Assembly (NCBI GenBank): GCA_033297075.1
Contig: MU858290.1
Location: 1 to 49,738 of the forward strand
Reading direction: 5' to 3'
From: Rhypophila decipiens
Taxonomy: Eukaryota; Ascomycota; Sordariomycetes; Sordariales; Naviculisporaceae
Length of the DNA: 49,738 bases
The translations under genes were made by a program, and so were the position numbers. Positions within the stretch are counted from its first letter, which is position 1; every line of letters begins with the position of its first letter. This document shows positions 1-10,684 of the stretch, piece after piece. Under the pieces are notes generated by a model. That model saw only the letters and a list, made by a program, of their open reading frames with translations. It was not told the origin of the DNA and did no database searches.

Positions 1-390
1 GGTGTTTTTAGAAGAGGCAGATTTTCAGGGTTATGTGTGGATTTTCAAGTGCGGCACTCGCTTGTCTGCGGCACTCGCTTATCACGCACGTTATTTGATT
101 GAAAGGTTATGATCTTGAGTAGGTAGAGTCCCGCGCTAACAATTAAACAGGGGGTCGACTGTATGAGACAACACTAACCCTAACCCTGACCAACTGAGCG
201 CAAGACTTGTCCCCCTTCTTGTCTTCAGCACAGGTAAGCAGAAAAAGCCACTACATCATGGCAATTTGACTTTGACGGAACTGGGTTTTGAGGCGGAACT
301 CGGCTGCAGCGCCAACCTGAAATGAAAAGCAAGAGCGGCAATATGAGCCCACCAACCAGAGCACAACTCAACAAGCACATGAGATTCACA
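1..390. other. Intergenic start of window with short repeats
   Basis: No gene recognised. It contains a 13-base sequence, gcggcactcgctt, present twice in tandem with small differences near 53-82. It also has two telomere-type units, CTAACCCTAACCC, at 173-187. Confidence 0.6.
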
Positions 391-504
391 GGGCTGTTGG
401 TCTAGAGGCATGATTCTCGCTTTGGGTTCTTACTCCTTCTACTAGGAAGTAGAGAGGGAAGGCAATCCTGCGAGAGGTCCCCGGTTCGATCCCGGGACAG
501 CCCC
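391..504 (+). tRNA. tRNA-Pro (anticodon UGG) with intron
   Basis: The acceptor stem GGGCTGT (391-397) pairs with ACAGCCC (497-503), followed by discriminator C504. The D arm and a T arm with GGTTCGATCCC are intact. The anticodon stem CTCGC (416-420) pairs with GCGAG (470-474). The loop begins TTTGGG, so the anticodon is TGG at 423-425. An intron of about 42 nt (427-468) follows the base after the anticodon, the canonical nuclear tRNA intron site. A T-run follows at 531-550, consistent with Pol III termination. Confidence 0.93.
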
Positions 505-791
505 GTTTTCTTGGAAAGACTCTCTATATCTTTTATTTATTTTTCTTTTTACTATTTCTTTTATACAGGACTTGTCTGTCCTCATATTCTCTTTCCAAAG
601 GTCAGCCTGAATGCATTGCTGATTAGACCTCGCTGAATCTGGGCTGCACTAGGCTGTAGTGAAAAGGAAACGAAACATCTAAGAGGAAGCCAATAACTAT
701 CTTCCTGTTCTACTTGCTTGTGCAAAAAAGAAAAAGGAAGAAGAGGTCATCCCGATAGCCTCCCTAGGAGACTGGAAAAAAAGAAAAGTAA

Positions 792-899
792 CGACGTGGG
801 CCCGATTCGAACGGACGCCCCCGAAGGGACAAGATAACACCGAATTTTGCTGGATACTAGATTCGAGTCTTGCGCATTAGACCACTCTGCCACCACGCC
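792..899 (-). tRNA. tRNA-Ser (anticodon CGA) with intron
   Basis: On the minus strand the acceptor GGCGTGG pairs with CCACGTC with one G-U pair, and the discriminator is G (792). The anticodon stem is CAAGA/TCTTG and the loop starts CTCGAA, giving anticodon CGA. A 26-nt intron (about 836-861) follows. The long variable arm (TCCC-TTCG-GGGG) is class II, as in serine tRNAs, and the T arm contains GTTCGAAT. Leucine also has a long arm, but the anticodon decides for serine. Confidence 0.9.
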
Positions 900-1415
900 C
901 TGAACTGATTTGATGGAAGACCAAGGCGGTCATTGGGCTTACCAGTGGGTCGATTGGCTGTCACAAGCTATGTGCAGGATGGCAAAGAGGTAAAAGCTTA
1001 ATGTGGATTACGGGGCCTTTCTTTGGAATTGAGTTTTCAGCTTGACAATCATTCATGTGCATTACAGTCGAAACTAGAGGTTTGACTCAAAGCTCATCGC
1101 ATGTGTATGATGGCCCAAGTTGAGGCACTAATCATAACTGATGGTTACTTTGCGTGTCTGGACATCACAATTTGTCGAGGTCAAACACAGCATATAGCAA
1201 AGAAAGTGGATCTCCTTTCAGACATTAAAGGCAAAAGAACGAAAGAGCCTGCCTGACTCGTTTGCCGTCATGCAGGAGTCCACAAACAGCCACCCAACTT
1301 CCAAGCAAACCTTACTTGCCCTCTTTCCCACACAGCTGATACATAACAGAGAATACCGAGCCCTCTCCCCAACAATCCACACCCTACGACAAGTGCCCAC
1401 ACTTGTTCGATGACA

Positions 1416-1509
1416 TCTTCCGTAGTATAGTGGTCAGTATGTGAGCTTGTCATTCCGCCCCTGGTTCCGACTTACGCTCGAGACCCGGGTTCAATTCCCG
1501 GCGGGAGAG
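1416..1509 (+). tRNA. tRNA-Asp (anticodon GUC) with intron
   Basis: The acceptor TCTTCCG (1416-1422) pairs with CGGGAGA (1502-1508), with discriminator G1509. The D arm GTAGTATAGTGGTCAGTAT is typical of eukaryotic tRNA-Asp. The anticodon stem TGAGC (1442-1446) pairs with GCTCG (1476-1480). The loop TTGTCA gives anticodon GTC, and a 22-nt intron lies at about 1453-1474. The T arm has GGTTCAATTCC. Confidence 0.93.
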
Positions 1510-1885
1510 TAGACGTATCCTTTTGCTGGTGAAAGTGTGATGCTTTCCTCGTTTCCTTTTGGTGTTTGTGAATTTTGATGGTTTTGATATTCGGGCGGTT
1601 TGTTACCCCTTTTCCTCACAAGAGGAGAGAGAGCAGGGGTGTGACTGTCCACGGGCAGCTGGCAGACAGCTGTCTCAGTTTCCCCCGCTGGCGAAAAATC
1701 AGAAATTCCACTTTGAGTAATTCAAACTTTGGTCCACTCCTTGGCCGTTGTGAAATTCTGTATCGAACGAGATATAGAATTTTCCAGAGTTCTCAAAGTC
1801 GTTCACTACTTCAATAACTGAACGTACCCATCATTTTTTTCAAACTCGCAAGAACACTGCACCATATCGCATTCGATACAGCACA

Positions 1886-3136
1886 ATGTCGTCTTCCACC
1901 GAACCAGTCCTCCGCAAGGTCGACATCTCAGCCAGTCCAGCGGTTCTCACCGTTGCCACTACGCTTCGTCGTCTGTGGTTAGTCGATCCTTCTTCGCCCG
2001 TTCTGGCGGAGAAGCTCGCCAAAGCGAAAGAAGAAGAAAGCGATGACGAGCACGAGCACGAGCATGATCACGCCAACTGCTCTGGCCATGATCACGCCCA
2101 CGAAGCAGATCTAGACGATGAGGAGCACGACCATACCAACTGCTCTGGTCATGACCATTCCCACGCCCATACCCACAAAGAAGGCGACGAAGCAGAGAGT
2201 GATCACGACGATGAATCCTCCTGCGGATGCGGACATGCCCACGACGACGATGACTACGACGACGACGACCTCGAGTCCGAGTACTTGCACCAAATCTTTC
2301 CGCTAGCTCTGACAGACATCGCAGCCCCGATTGGCGAGGAGGCTGATCCCAATAATGATGTTTACGATGACGCGAAGTGGATTGCCAGCACCGATTTGGT
2401 CTTGATTGACCCGCCCACTGGGCATGGCAACCCGATTCAAGTTCCCCCTGGCTTTTCAGTTTCATATAAAGGTGCCCACTTCCACTCCAAGGATGATACT
2501 GCAAAGCCAGACGAAACCAAGGACGAAGCGGCAGAGCAATCCAAGGACACAGACAAAGGTTCCAAGCCAGCCGAGCCCAAAGATGCAGATGCAGATGCAG
2601 AGGAGGAAGACTCCGACAACGACGATGCAGTCTCGTCCCCCCTATTCACCCCCTTCAGACAACAAATCTACCGCCTGTACAACCACGTCTTCTTCGACGC
2701 ACATTCTTCTCTCAAGGCCCAGCTAGCTTCAGCCGGGGGCAGCACGGAACAGGCACAAATCGGAGACTTCAAATACCCCGCCACGACAATGATGGTTCTC
2801 GAGGCTCCGGAAGAAGACGAGCCCGAGAAGGAAAAGGGAATCCCGCACGAGTTTGAGACCGACACTTTTGTATATCCTGTCTGGATTGCACGGGGTACGA
2901 AGCTTACTATCAAGAAAGAAGGAGAGACGGAGACAATGGTCGAGTTCACAGACGAGGGCAAGAAGTGGACCGAGGTTCTTTGGTTCAAGGCTGGGACGAC
3001 GGTGGTTGTTCACCCCGAGGGTGAGGATTCCAAGGCAAAGGGGGTTGTGGCGTTGCTTTGTTTGGGCGGTTGTGCCCCCGTTGGTGAGGGCGAGGGTGAG
3101 GGTGAGGGTGCCACTGATGGCGCTGAGATGCTTTAG
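1886..3136 (+). CDS. His/Asp-rich acidic protein, probable metal binder
   Basis: A single-exon protein of 416 residues starting at an ATG in good context (cacaATGt); no family is recognised. Residues about 53-130 are packed with His, Asp and Glu and hold two near-identical copies of an NCSGHDH motif, then a CGCGHAHDDDD segment. This composition resembles His-rich loops of zinc transporters and metallochaperones, but no membrane helix is seen, so a soluble metal-binding or metal-buffering role is inferred. Residues about 190-235 are a low-complexity Lys/Glu/Asp linker. The C-terminal half (about 240-395) looks folded, with aromatic and hydrophobic positions, and ends in CLGGCAP followed by a Gly-Glu repeat. 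It may instead be a structural acidic protein whose His residues are incidental. Confidence 0.85.
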   Translation: MSSSTEPVLRKVDISASPAVLTVATTLRRLWLVDPSSPVLAEKLAKAKEEESDDEHEHEHDHANCSGHDHAHEADLDDEEHDHTNCSGHDHSHAHTHKEGDEAESDHDDESSCGCGHAHDDDDYDDDDLESEYLHQIFPLALTDIAAPIGEEADPNNDVYDDAKWIASTDLVLIDPPTGHGNPIQVPPGFSVSYKGAHFHSKDDTAKPDETKDEAAEQSKDTDKGSKPAEPKDADADAEEEDSDNDDAVSSPLFTPFRQQIYRLYNHVFFDAHSSLKAQLASAGGSTEQAQIGDFKYPATTMMVLEAPEEDEPEKEKGIPHEFETDTFVYPVWIARGTKLTIKKEGETETMVEFTDEGKKWTEVLWFKAGTTVVVHPEGEDSKAKGVVALLCLGGCAPVGEGEGEGEGATDGAEML

Positions 3137-5557
3137 GTATACACCTTGAACGACATTGGCATCATTTCTTTCCGCTAGGTTGTTATTGCTGCCCGAGATG
3201 GGGCCGCCGGTACAATTCCGAGCGGATGTTGAAGATCGGGGCGGAAAGTGGGGAGTGGGTATCCGATTGTGGTACGAAGTAGAATGAGTAGAGAGTATAG
3301 TCCTTTAAATTTCTAATCTCTACGCCATATAAAGGCCCCCGATGTGTGTATCTGTGAACTGCAAATTCGACATTAGAAAAGCATCAAGGTGAAGCATATG
3401 TTGCGGCCTTACTGGCTCGGCTGAGACATGGACCTGGGACGAGTAAAACTCTTACTAGCCGGGCACATGCTCAGGATAAACTGGAGGAGGTAGGTGTTGT
3501 GTGAGTGATGTTAGGATCTGCTTGATATCTCTATTTTGCGGAGAAGGAGATGGATGGGAAAGGTAAGAATGATGAAAGCGCCGTTCAGGTCAGTGCTTGC
3601 TGACCACTGCGCAGTATACCTCAACTTTAATGAAGGTTGTTGCTTGTGGAGGCAACGTTGTGCATGCCATATTACCATGTAATAAGGACATTCCAACGCA
3701 AAGAGGAAAGGCGGAATGACAACCGAACAAAGCCAAGGCGGCCTCGTAAATCGACACTACTACTACACAAGTGACAGAACGGAAGCGATCCGACCCTTTG
3801 ACCGGGCATGTCACGGTTTGTGGCGCTGCTTTGGCGGGGAAGCAGGCCTCGAGTGTCACTACTTGTCACTTCAGGGGGATTTAAACAACTGCCTAGTGTG
3901 AGCTGGGGTCGTAAATGGGTAATATGGAGCAAAGCTACCGGAGGCATCTGCCGTCTGGGGAGATGACCGATCGATTGCCTCTCTCAAGCTTTTGTACTCG
4001 GTAAGCTTGTTGATATTACCTTGGCGTGGGTGATCCGGATGACCGCCAGATCCTTGTTTGACAACTGGCAGGTCACGTCTTTCTTCATACTGTGTAATGA
4101 TGGGAGAAAGCTGTTTGAAGGTGCTTTTACGCCCCACAGAGAAATTCAGTCACGGGTTGCTGTTATAGGTGGGATGAGAATATCAGACATATAGCCACCT
4201 GGAATCCGGATCAGTTTGCTGGAATATGTTTGGTTCCAAGGAGCGGGGACAGACAAAACATATCTCATATTCGAGACAGTATTTATCCTCTATATATGAT
4301 GGGGGGGAAGGTGTGCACAAGTTTCCCCCATCGGGACATCCATGTGTTTGGAGAATTGGAGATCTAGATCGTGTATCGTATCAACCCCTTTCCCGCCCAA
4401 CTGACCGAGTCCGCTCGCCTCCAACGGTTGACCCTCGCGAACCACGGTTGGATGGACCCTCGATCTCGCGTCTCCCGTCCGGTACTCGCTCATAAGCGCA
4501 GATTTGGTGGTCCCGCCTCGGCAAGACGGTGCACCTACCAGAAGCTCTTGCATAGACGAAGACATGGCGAAACCTCAAAATAACTTGTTGGCAATTACTA
4601 ACGAGGTGCAGGTGCTTAACAAGAACCCGGTATATCACGCCGGAGTGGGCCTTGGTTGGTTGGGTCGCGAGAAGCCATCTCTGGGGGCGTCTTGTTTGGT
4701 TGGTACACTTTAGCCAGAATTGTTTAGCAGGTTGAGAGGGGAGTCGACACCGACACCGTTGCGGTTCGGTTCGCTTGTCTTCTTACCGACAATGGCACCC
4801 CGAGCTCCATTACGCGCACCTACTGCTGTGACAATATCTGCGGTTGGTGTTGCGGCAAACAACGGATCTTGGATTCACACCTCCAACCCATGTTATCCCG
4901 TCCACTGGTTCCAAGCGAGCAAATCTTCTTTTTACATTAATTGCACCCCCTCCCAATTCACACCTTGGCTTTCGTTCTTAGCAGCGCTCGCCCATCTACG
5001 TCTCCCTTTTCTTTACCCCAGGAAATCCAATTTGTATTGATTATGAGGAGGAGCCGAAATGCCACCGGTCCGCAGCTTGTCTTGCTTCTTTCCCTCTACG
5101 CCAGCCATTGAGCTCGCATGCTCTGGGGGACAGCAATCTATTCATTCGGAACCTGGATACATGGAAATGGTGATGACGAGGAAAGGGGTCCCGTGAGTTC
5201 GGATTTTTGAGCCGGGAAGCAACTCAGCCATGAATGAAGCATGATCAAAATGCGTGCTTCCTGCCCGCCCTGCCGTTCTTGCACCTTTGTCCTACCTTGG
5301 CCCCCTTTCGCCCGTCTCTCCTTCCACTTGACGTGCCTTCCCACAAGTTAACCGGCCCCTCCCTGCCTTTACTGGGCGGCCACAGTTCTGCATTGCACTG
5401 CACTGCAGACTGTCAAACGAACGAACGAACGGGCCACCTCTAATACTACTTCCTTGCCATACCCACCCTTGATCATCCATTCAGATGCCCAGTTTACCAC
5501 CCTATGAGGTAAACATCGAATGATCACAACCACCGGCAGGGCTGCTGGGAAGCAATC
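3137..5557. other. Long intergenic region without a recognised gene
   Basis: About 2.4 kb between the His-rich gene and the SAT4-like gene. Open frames are short (under 110 codons), overlap on both strands and show no family similarity or credible splice chain. A CGAA repeat (about 5415-5430) lies upstream of the SAT4-like gene. The region probably holds the 3' end of the first gene and the promoter of the next. Confidence 0.5.
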
Positions 5558-7088
5558 ATGTCGGCGGTGCCGACCAGACCGCCAGTCGATCCCGCCCGGG
5601 CGGCCGAGTCGAACGAGAGGCTCTTCCTGTCCATCATCTGCGTCTTTTCGAGTCTCTCCTTAGTCACCGCCTCGCTTCGCTTCTACTCGAGGGCTGTCCT
5701 GGTACGGTCGTTTGGCAGGGATGATGTGTTTATGGTGCTCGCTGTGGTAAATGCCCACAAGATTTTCCCTGCAGTCAACGAGATCCTGGGCTGACAATGT
5801 GCATCGCTTGCCTCGATACAGCTGTGTGCGATAGGCGGCTTGATCACATGGTGTATCACAACCAGAGTTGGATATGGACGACATCAAGACACCATCAGCC
5901 GGGCCGATTACCTCGTCCTGCTCGAGACCCAGTTTGTCCAGTCCGTTGTCGAAGCCTCCTTTGCGTTTGGCTTTCTCAAGATCTCCATCGCCCTGTCTCT
6001 CCTTCGGTTCGGCCGAAGTAGATGGTACAGGACCACATTATGGTGCCTGATCGGTATGAAACCTACTTCACAGAACCTAGTTGCTCAAATGCTTGATGGC
6101 TAAACATTGTCGCTCTGATGCAGGATTCACATGCATCTACACTCTCTTCGCCTTCGGAACCTTCCTTACCTTTTGCCAGCCCATCTCGGCCCAATGGGAC
6201 CGCAGTGTCCCCTACAAGTGCTACAACCGCGAGCTATATCGCGACTTTGGGCTCTTCAACGCAGCCTGCAACATCTTTACCGACGTGGCCTTTGCGACCT
6301 TGCCCATTCCCTTGATATGGTCGCTCCAGCTCCAGCGCCGGATCCGGATCTACTTGATCGCCATTCTCAGCGGCGGGTACATTGCAGTAGCCATGGGAGT
6401 CGCCAAAGCTATCTTTATCATTGCTTTCGTCCACGAGCGGGACGGGACATTCTATCCGTGGGCGCCGTTCTTCGGATCACTGCAGCTTGATATCGGTATC
6501 ATAGCAGCATGTGCCCCTACACTCAGACCGCTGTTAGGCTCGGTGTTGCGGTTGACTACGCACCTCAACCATGACAGGGAGGCGAATTACTATCGTGCTG
6601 GAAAAGCGCTCGATCGGATCCAACGGAGCGGCCACGGCCGTGGGAGTGGGCCTGGAGAAACAGGGGCAAGAAACACTGGGAGAAGAGGGTCTTTGTTGAA
6701 GCCAAACAAGCTCTCTGGCGAGTTTGTAGAGCTGGTCAAGAGTCGGAGTCTAGGCGCCAAAAGTCACCAGAGCGGACAGATGGAGCATAGTCCCCATAAG
6801 TGGTCGATGATGGGAGGCATCGGCCCGACGAGAGAAAGCCGACGACCTGCATTATATGGGATGGGACCTACCACCATGGAGATACACCAGATCATCAGGG
6901 AAAAAGAAGGCGATGACGACGGTGACATGATAATGGTGGACATGGACGAAAGCGCCAGTGAGATGGGCATTCAGTCACCGAGGCATCCGCCCGCAGTCCA
7001 CGATCCGTTCGGAGAGCACTATCTTCGAAATCCTGACATCTCCAAGGGTATCATGAAAACCACCGAGTTTACTGTCGAGAAGTCGTGA
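5558..7088 (+). CDS. SAT4/PTH11-like seven-helix integral membrane protein
   Basis: Three exons are inferred: 5558-5746, 5822-6053 and 6124-7088, joined by introns of 75 and 70 nt with GTAAAT and GTATGA donors and ACAG and GCAG acceptors; all frames close to give about 461 residues. The protein has seven hydrophobic segments in about residues 22-275, an FGRDDVFM segment after helix 1, Cys residues in the extracellular loop (TFCQPISAQW... YKCYN) and the closing motif DIGIIAACAPTLRPLL. These are hallmarks of the fungal rhodopsin-fold SAT4 family, which includes PTH11-type receptors. It lacks a recognisable CFEM domain, unlike PTH11 itself. A hydrophilic cytoplasmic tail of about 180 residues follows. 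A plasma-membrane sensing role is inferred from the family; the ligand is unknown. Confidence 0.9.
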
Positions 7089-8869
7089 TGAGCAGACAAC
7101 TCCGAGGAGCGTCCTTTTGACTTTGACTTGACAGTTGCAATGGGTCATAATCGATCCAAATCACAGCAGCATCACCGAACCACACTATCCGAGAAAATGA
7201 TCGAGCGTCGGGATCTACGATTCAGAGCGGTTAACGACAGCACGATCAGAACTTTGCCTCATTTATCCAAACACAACATGAATATTTACGAACAACATGA
7301 AATGAACAACAGCTTATCGATCAGGTTAAAACGACTGTATGAAGCATGAGAGCAAAAAGGAATGTATTAATGATGATGGGCAGGTATTCTGACATGAATG
7401 GGACTCGGCGTTATGGGTGCACTGGGCTTGTATGGAAGGTCGTTGAGGGACCCGAAAAGGTTAGCAGTGCGAGGATTTGACTTCTTTATCTTTCCAACAA
7501 ATTGATGGGTTGATATCCGTACTTGGTGGCGTTTTTTGGATCAATAGTCTGGCGAAATGGATTGGTTACCCTATCACATACCTGAGGTACCTCTAATATT
7601 GCTGTTGTTTCCGGATCTTGGCGTCTCCTTTCAGGCAGGCAACTACTTGGTAGGGTATCACAACGCGAATTATTCCCGTTCCTTTGATATGGTGTGACAG
7701 ACCCCGACACGCCCGAGTTGAGCTTCTCGCCAATAATATCTCACGATTTTGCGACATCAAGCGCAATGCAGAGTTCTAGACCCAAGCCACCGCCACAGCG
7801 TTTTTGTGATATATTACCAGCAAGTGAAGATCGCCAGGGGAAAGATCTTGGTCCTACCCCGAGTGACTTACGGAACACGGATGAAGAAAATACACCTTAC
7901 CTGGACCACTATCTGAAAAGTGACATCCAACATCTAGAGAAAGAAAAGTCCGACTTGAGAACTACGAGCCGCAGAGGCTCATCAAATGCAGGCCCGTCTC
8001 ATTGTTTCAGAGTCAGATACACCCGTATGCACTCCACCGAACCGAGTTAGAAAACCAACATCTTGACCTATCACCGGCCTTGGCAAGCGAGCTTCCCGCT
8101 TTGTCCTGTGTCTCCGAGAGGCGAGGGGTCGGAGCTGATACCGGCGGTTCGGGGTAGCGCTCTGGGGCTGAAAAGTGCCATGGACCTCGTGCTTGCGGAA
8201 CCAACGAGACTCACACACGCTTCCCTTATTAACTGGGTACCAATGCATACAAGTTCAAGCTGCCTGTCCCAAGGTCTGGACGGGACTGGACCTTGGTCCG
8301 AAATGTCCAATAAGACTCCTCTAGCCTCTCTTTGAGCGAGCATTGAATCAAGACGAGGAGAACTGCGCCTCCTGCTTGATCGCGGCTCACTCCCCTGTAT
8401 GTACCTGACGCCACCGTAGGGCTGAAAACGACAGACGATGCCGATCAAGTGTCAATTCGGGCAGGCATAACAACCAGGGGAGCGGAACACCACTTGATTC
8501 GCTCGTCGTGGGGCTCTTATCATTTTGTGTTCACGGATGGTGGTGGCACTGTCGTGATTGTCAAATGGTACACAAACTCGAGAACCAACAGGCTGGACCA
8601 ATTGCTCCTAGAGCATGTGTTTCAACCTGCAAGGACAAGGTCACCCACTACAACACTCACAATGGACAAGAGTAGCTCATGGATATATATACTCGGGGTT
8701 CTTTCATTCCCCATCTCTGGTTCTGTGTCCCTCTGACCTGAGGATTCTGCTCTGTTTGACTCACTCTTCCCTTACTACAAGCAGCACATCCTTTCTTGGG
8801 TCATCTCATTCTGTATTTTGTCTCAACTAAAATCTTCTGCTCAATTACTTGAGGTTGAAAATAACCACG
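7089..8869. other. Intergenic region
   Basis: No supported gene. A 95-codon reading frame from ATG 7766 to 8050 on the plus strand looks weakly protein-like but has no recognisable family. The last 200 bases form the promoter of the CFEM-like gene. Confidence 0.45.
8684..8691 (+). promoter_or_regulatory. Putative TATA box of the CFEM-like gene
   Basis: TATATATA at about 180 bases before the ATG at 8870, followed by a pyrimidine-rich stretch (ttctttcattcccc) typical of fungal transcription start regions. Confidence 0.4.
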
Positions 8870-9688
8870 ATGAAATCCTTCGCCATCCTCGTCTTCTCAT
8901 CCTTGACCTCGCTGGTCTCCGGCCAGGCCGGTTTCCCTGTCGGCGCCCAGGCCATCCAAGAGTTCAACGCCATCGCCCGAGACCTGATCACTCCCGTCGC
9001 GGCTCTTCACCCTCGGGCTACCGATTCAGGATACACCGGCGACTGTGCCAAGTCTTTTACGTGAGTGGACTCAAGAGTCATTCTTTACCAAGGCTTGGTC
9101 ATCACCATGATTCTAACTTCAGAAATCTGCAGACAATGGGCGTCTTGCGCAGGAGACGGCATGAAATCCGACCTCTGTGGGCTAGACCTTACGGACCCAA
9201 CCAAGACCGAGGGAGTCGATGTCCAGTGTGCCTGTGACCAGGCTACTTCTTTGTATGAGTGAGTACCCCATTCATTCCATACCTTTTCCCCTAGACTCTG
9301 CATACTGCGTTGTCATCAAATATATTCATCCCGTTCCCATTCACCCTGCCCGTGTTGAATCTCATGTCTTTCACTTGTGATATGTCAAATCGATTCCCTC
9401 ACGAACACATTCTAATCATGCGTTACCAGCTGCTACACATCCTACTGCACAACTGGGACAGAGTACTCGGCGTACTACGTGGGCGTCAGCGCCTGCGCGT
9501 CGTTGGGCATTGGAACAGCTCCTCCCGCGCCCACCGATGCCGGTGCTGCCGGCGGTAACGGTAACGGTAACGGCGGCGGCGGCGGCGCGGGTAAGCCTAG
9601 TGCCGGTAACACTATGGGCAGCGACCTTGTGCTCTGGACTATGTGGGCTGGTGTTGCTGTGGGGAGCTTTGTTGTTATGCTTCTTTGA
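8870..9688 (+). CDS. CFEM-like Cys-rich GPI-anchored secreted protein
   Basis: Three exons are inferred: 8870-9060, 9133-9258 and 9430-9688, with GTGAGT donors at both introns (72 and 171 nt) and TGCAG and CCAG acceptors, giving 191 residues. Residues 1-18 form a signal peptide ending near VSG|QAG. Eight Cys follow. The last five are spaced CxC-x8-C-x4-C-x15-C, almost the CFEM pattern, while the first three are spaced more widely than in classical CFEM domains. A Gly/Asn-rich spacer (about 145-160) and a C-terminal hydrophobic tail preceded by small residues indicate GPI anchoring. CFEM proteins act at the cell surface, some binding haem; here that function is only an inference from spacing. 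Confidence 0.82.
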
Positions 9689-10684
9689 GAGGCCCAGTTT
9701 GTTGGATAAGCTGAGCTGAAGAACGGGATTCGGCGAGATAATGAGACCGTAGGAGTTATACTAGGCCAGTGTCAGACTTCCGCTGCCTGGCTTCAAAATG
9801 TGTGTAAATGCACTTGTTCCTCACTGTTCTCCTACCCGAACATTGTACTCGGCACATCAAATCCCGTCAGTGAACAACTGAACTGCGTATCCAGATGAGA
9901 TATGACCCTCACAAGACCTCGTATCCTATGGGGCTTGATACGAATCCAGAAGACCATTGAAACGGGCTCATGATATCTTCACGTTCTTCCTCGGATCGGA
10001 TATAAGAAATCGGATCGGAGCCGGACGTCTCTTATTTCAACCACACCGACAAAGCCACAAGAAGGAGTGACCGGGCTCCTTAGTCACACCCCTCATAATG
10101 TCTCCGGATTGCCGAAGGGCGAACCGGCTCGGCAAGTTTGCCGAACGCGGCCCGGTCACACAGCATGCTTCATTGGCCGAAGACGGAGAGGATGGCCAAT
10201 GACAGCGCGACCAGCGCCTGCCCGTTTTATTCCCATGGAGTTGTTCTTTCTGCTTTCCAAATTTGCTCAGAATGAACCGAATTGACAAATCATGTTCACC
10301 GGGCATTTTGAGAACCTTGATGGGTCTACAGCACACCCTTGTGACCTTCTCAGCCTTGCCCGCCATTTGGTCTTATGACGTCTGCACCGAGAGCCGGTCA
10401 ACGAAACGCCTGTCCTCCGTCTTAACGCAGATCATGTTCCCCGTTAGAAAAAGATCTTTTCCATTTACCGACGAGATTTCATTCTATAAACATTCATCCA
10501 ATACCACCCGGGACCACTCCCGATGCCAAATGATTGTGTTTATAACCATCGTGAACCGCCTTGTCGCCGCCTTGTCTCCAATCTGGTTCCCACACCGGGG
10601 CCACACACCTCGTCTCCTACCTCATCACCACGCAGAGATCCCGAAACACCAAACCTACTACAACGATAATCTGACATCTACATT
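9689..10684. other. Intergenic region, promoter of the MFS gene
   Basis: No gene recognised. A TATA-like CTATAAA at about 10484-10490 lies some 195 bases upstream of the MFS transporter start, followed by a C/A-rich leader. Confidence 0.5.

Noticed and set aside
1959..2504. 181-codon minus-strand frame opposite the His-rich gene
   Set aside because: Arg/His-rich composition is the mirror of the Asp/His repeats on the plus strand; it lacks a domain and its start has no support.
7694..8050. Possible small gene on the plus strand
   Set aside because: Starts with GTG; from the first ATG only 95 codons, no family and no promoter or splice evidence.
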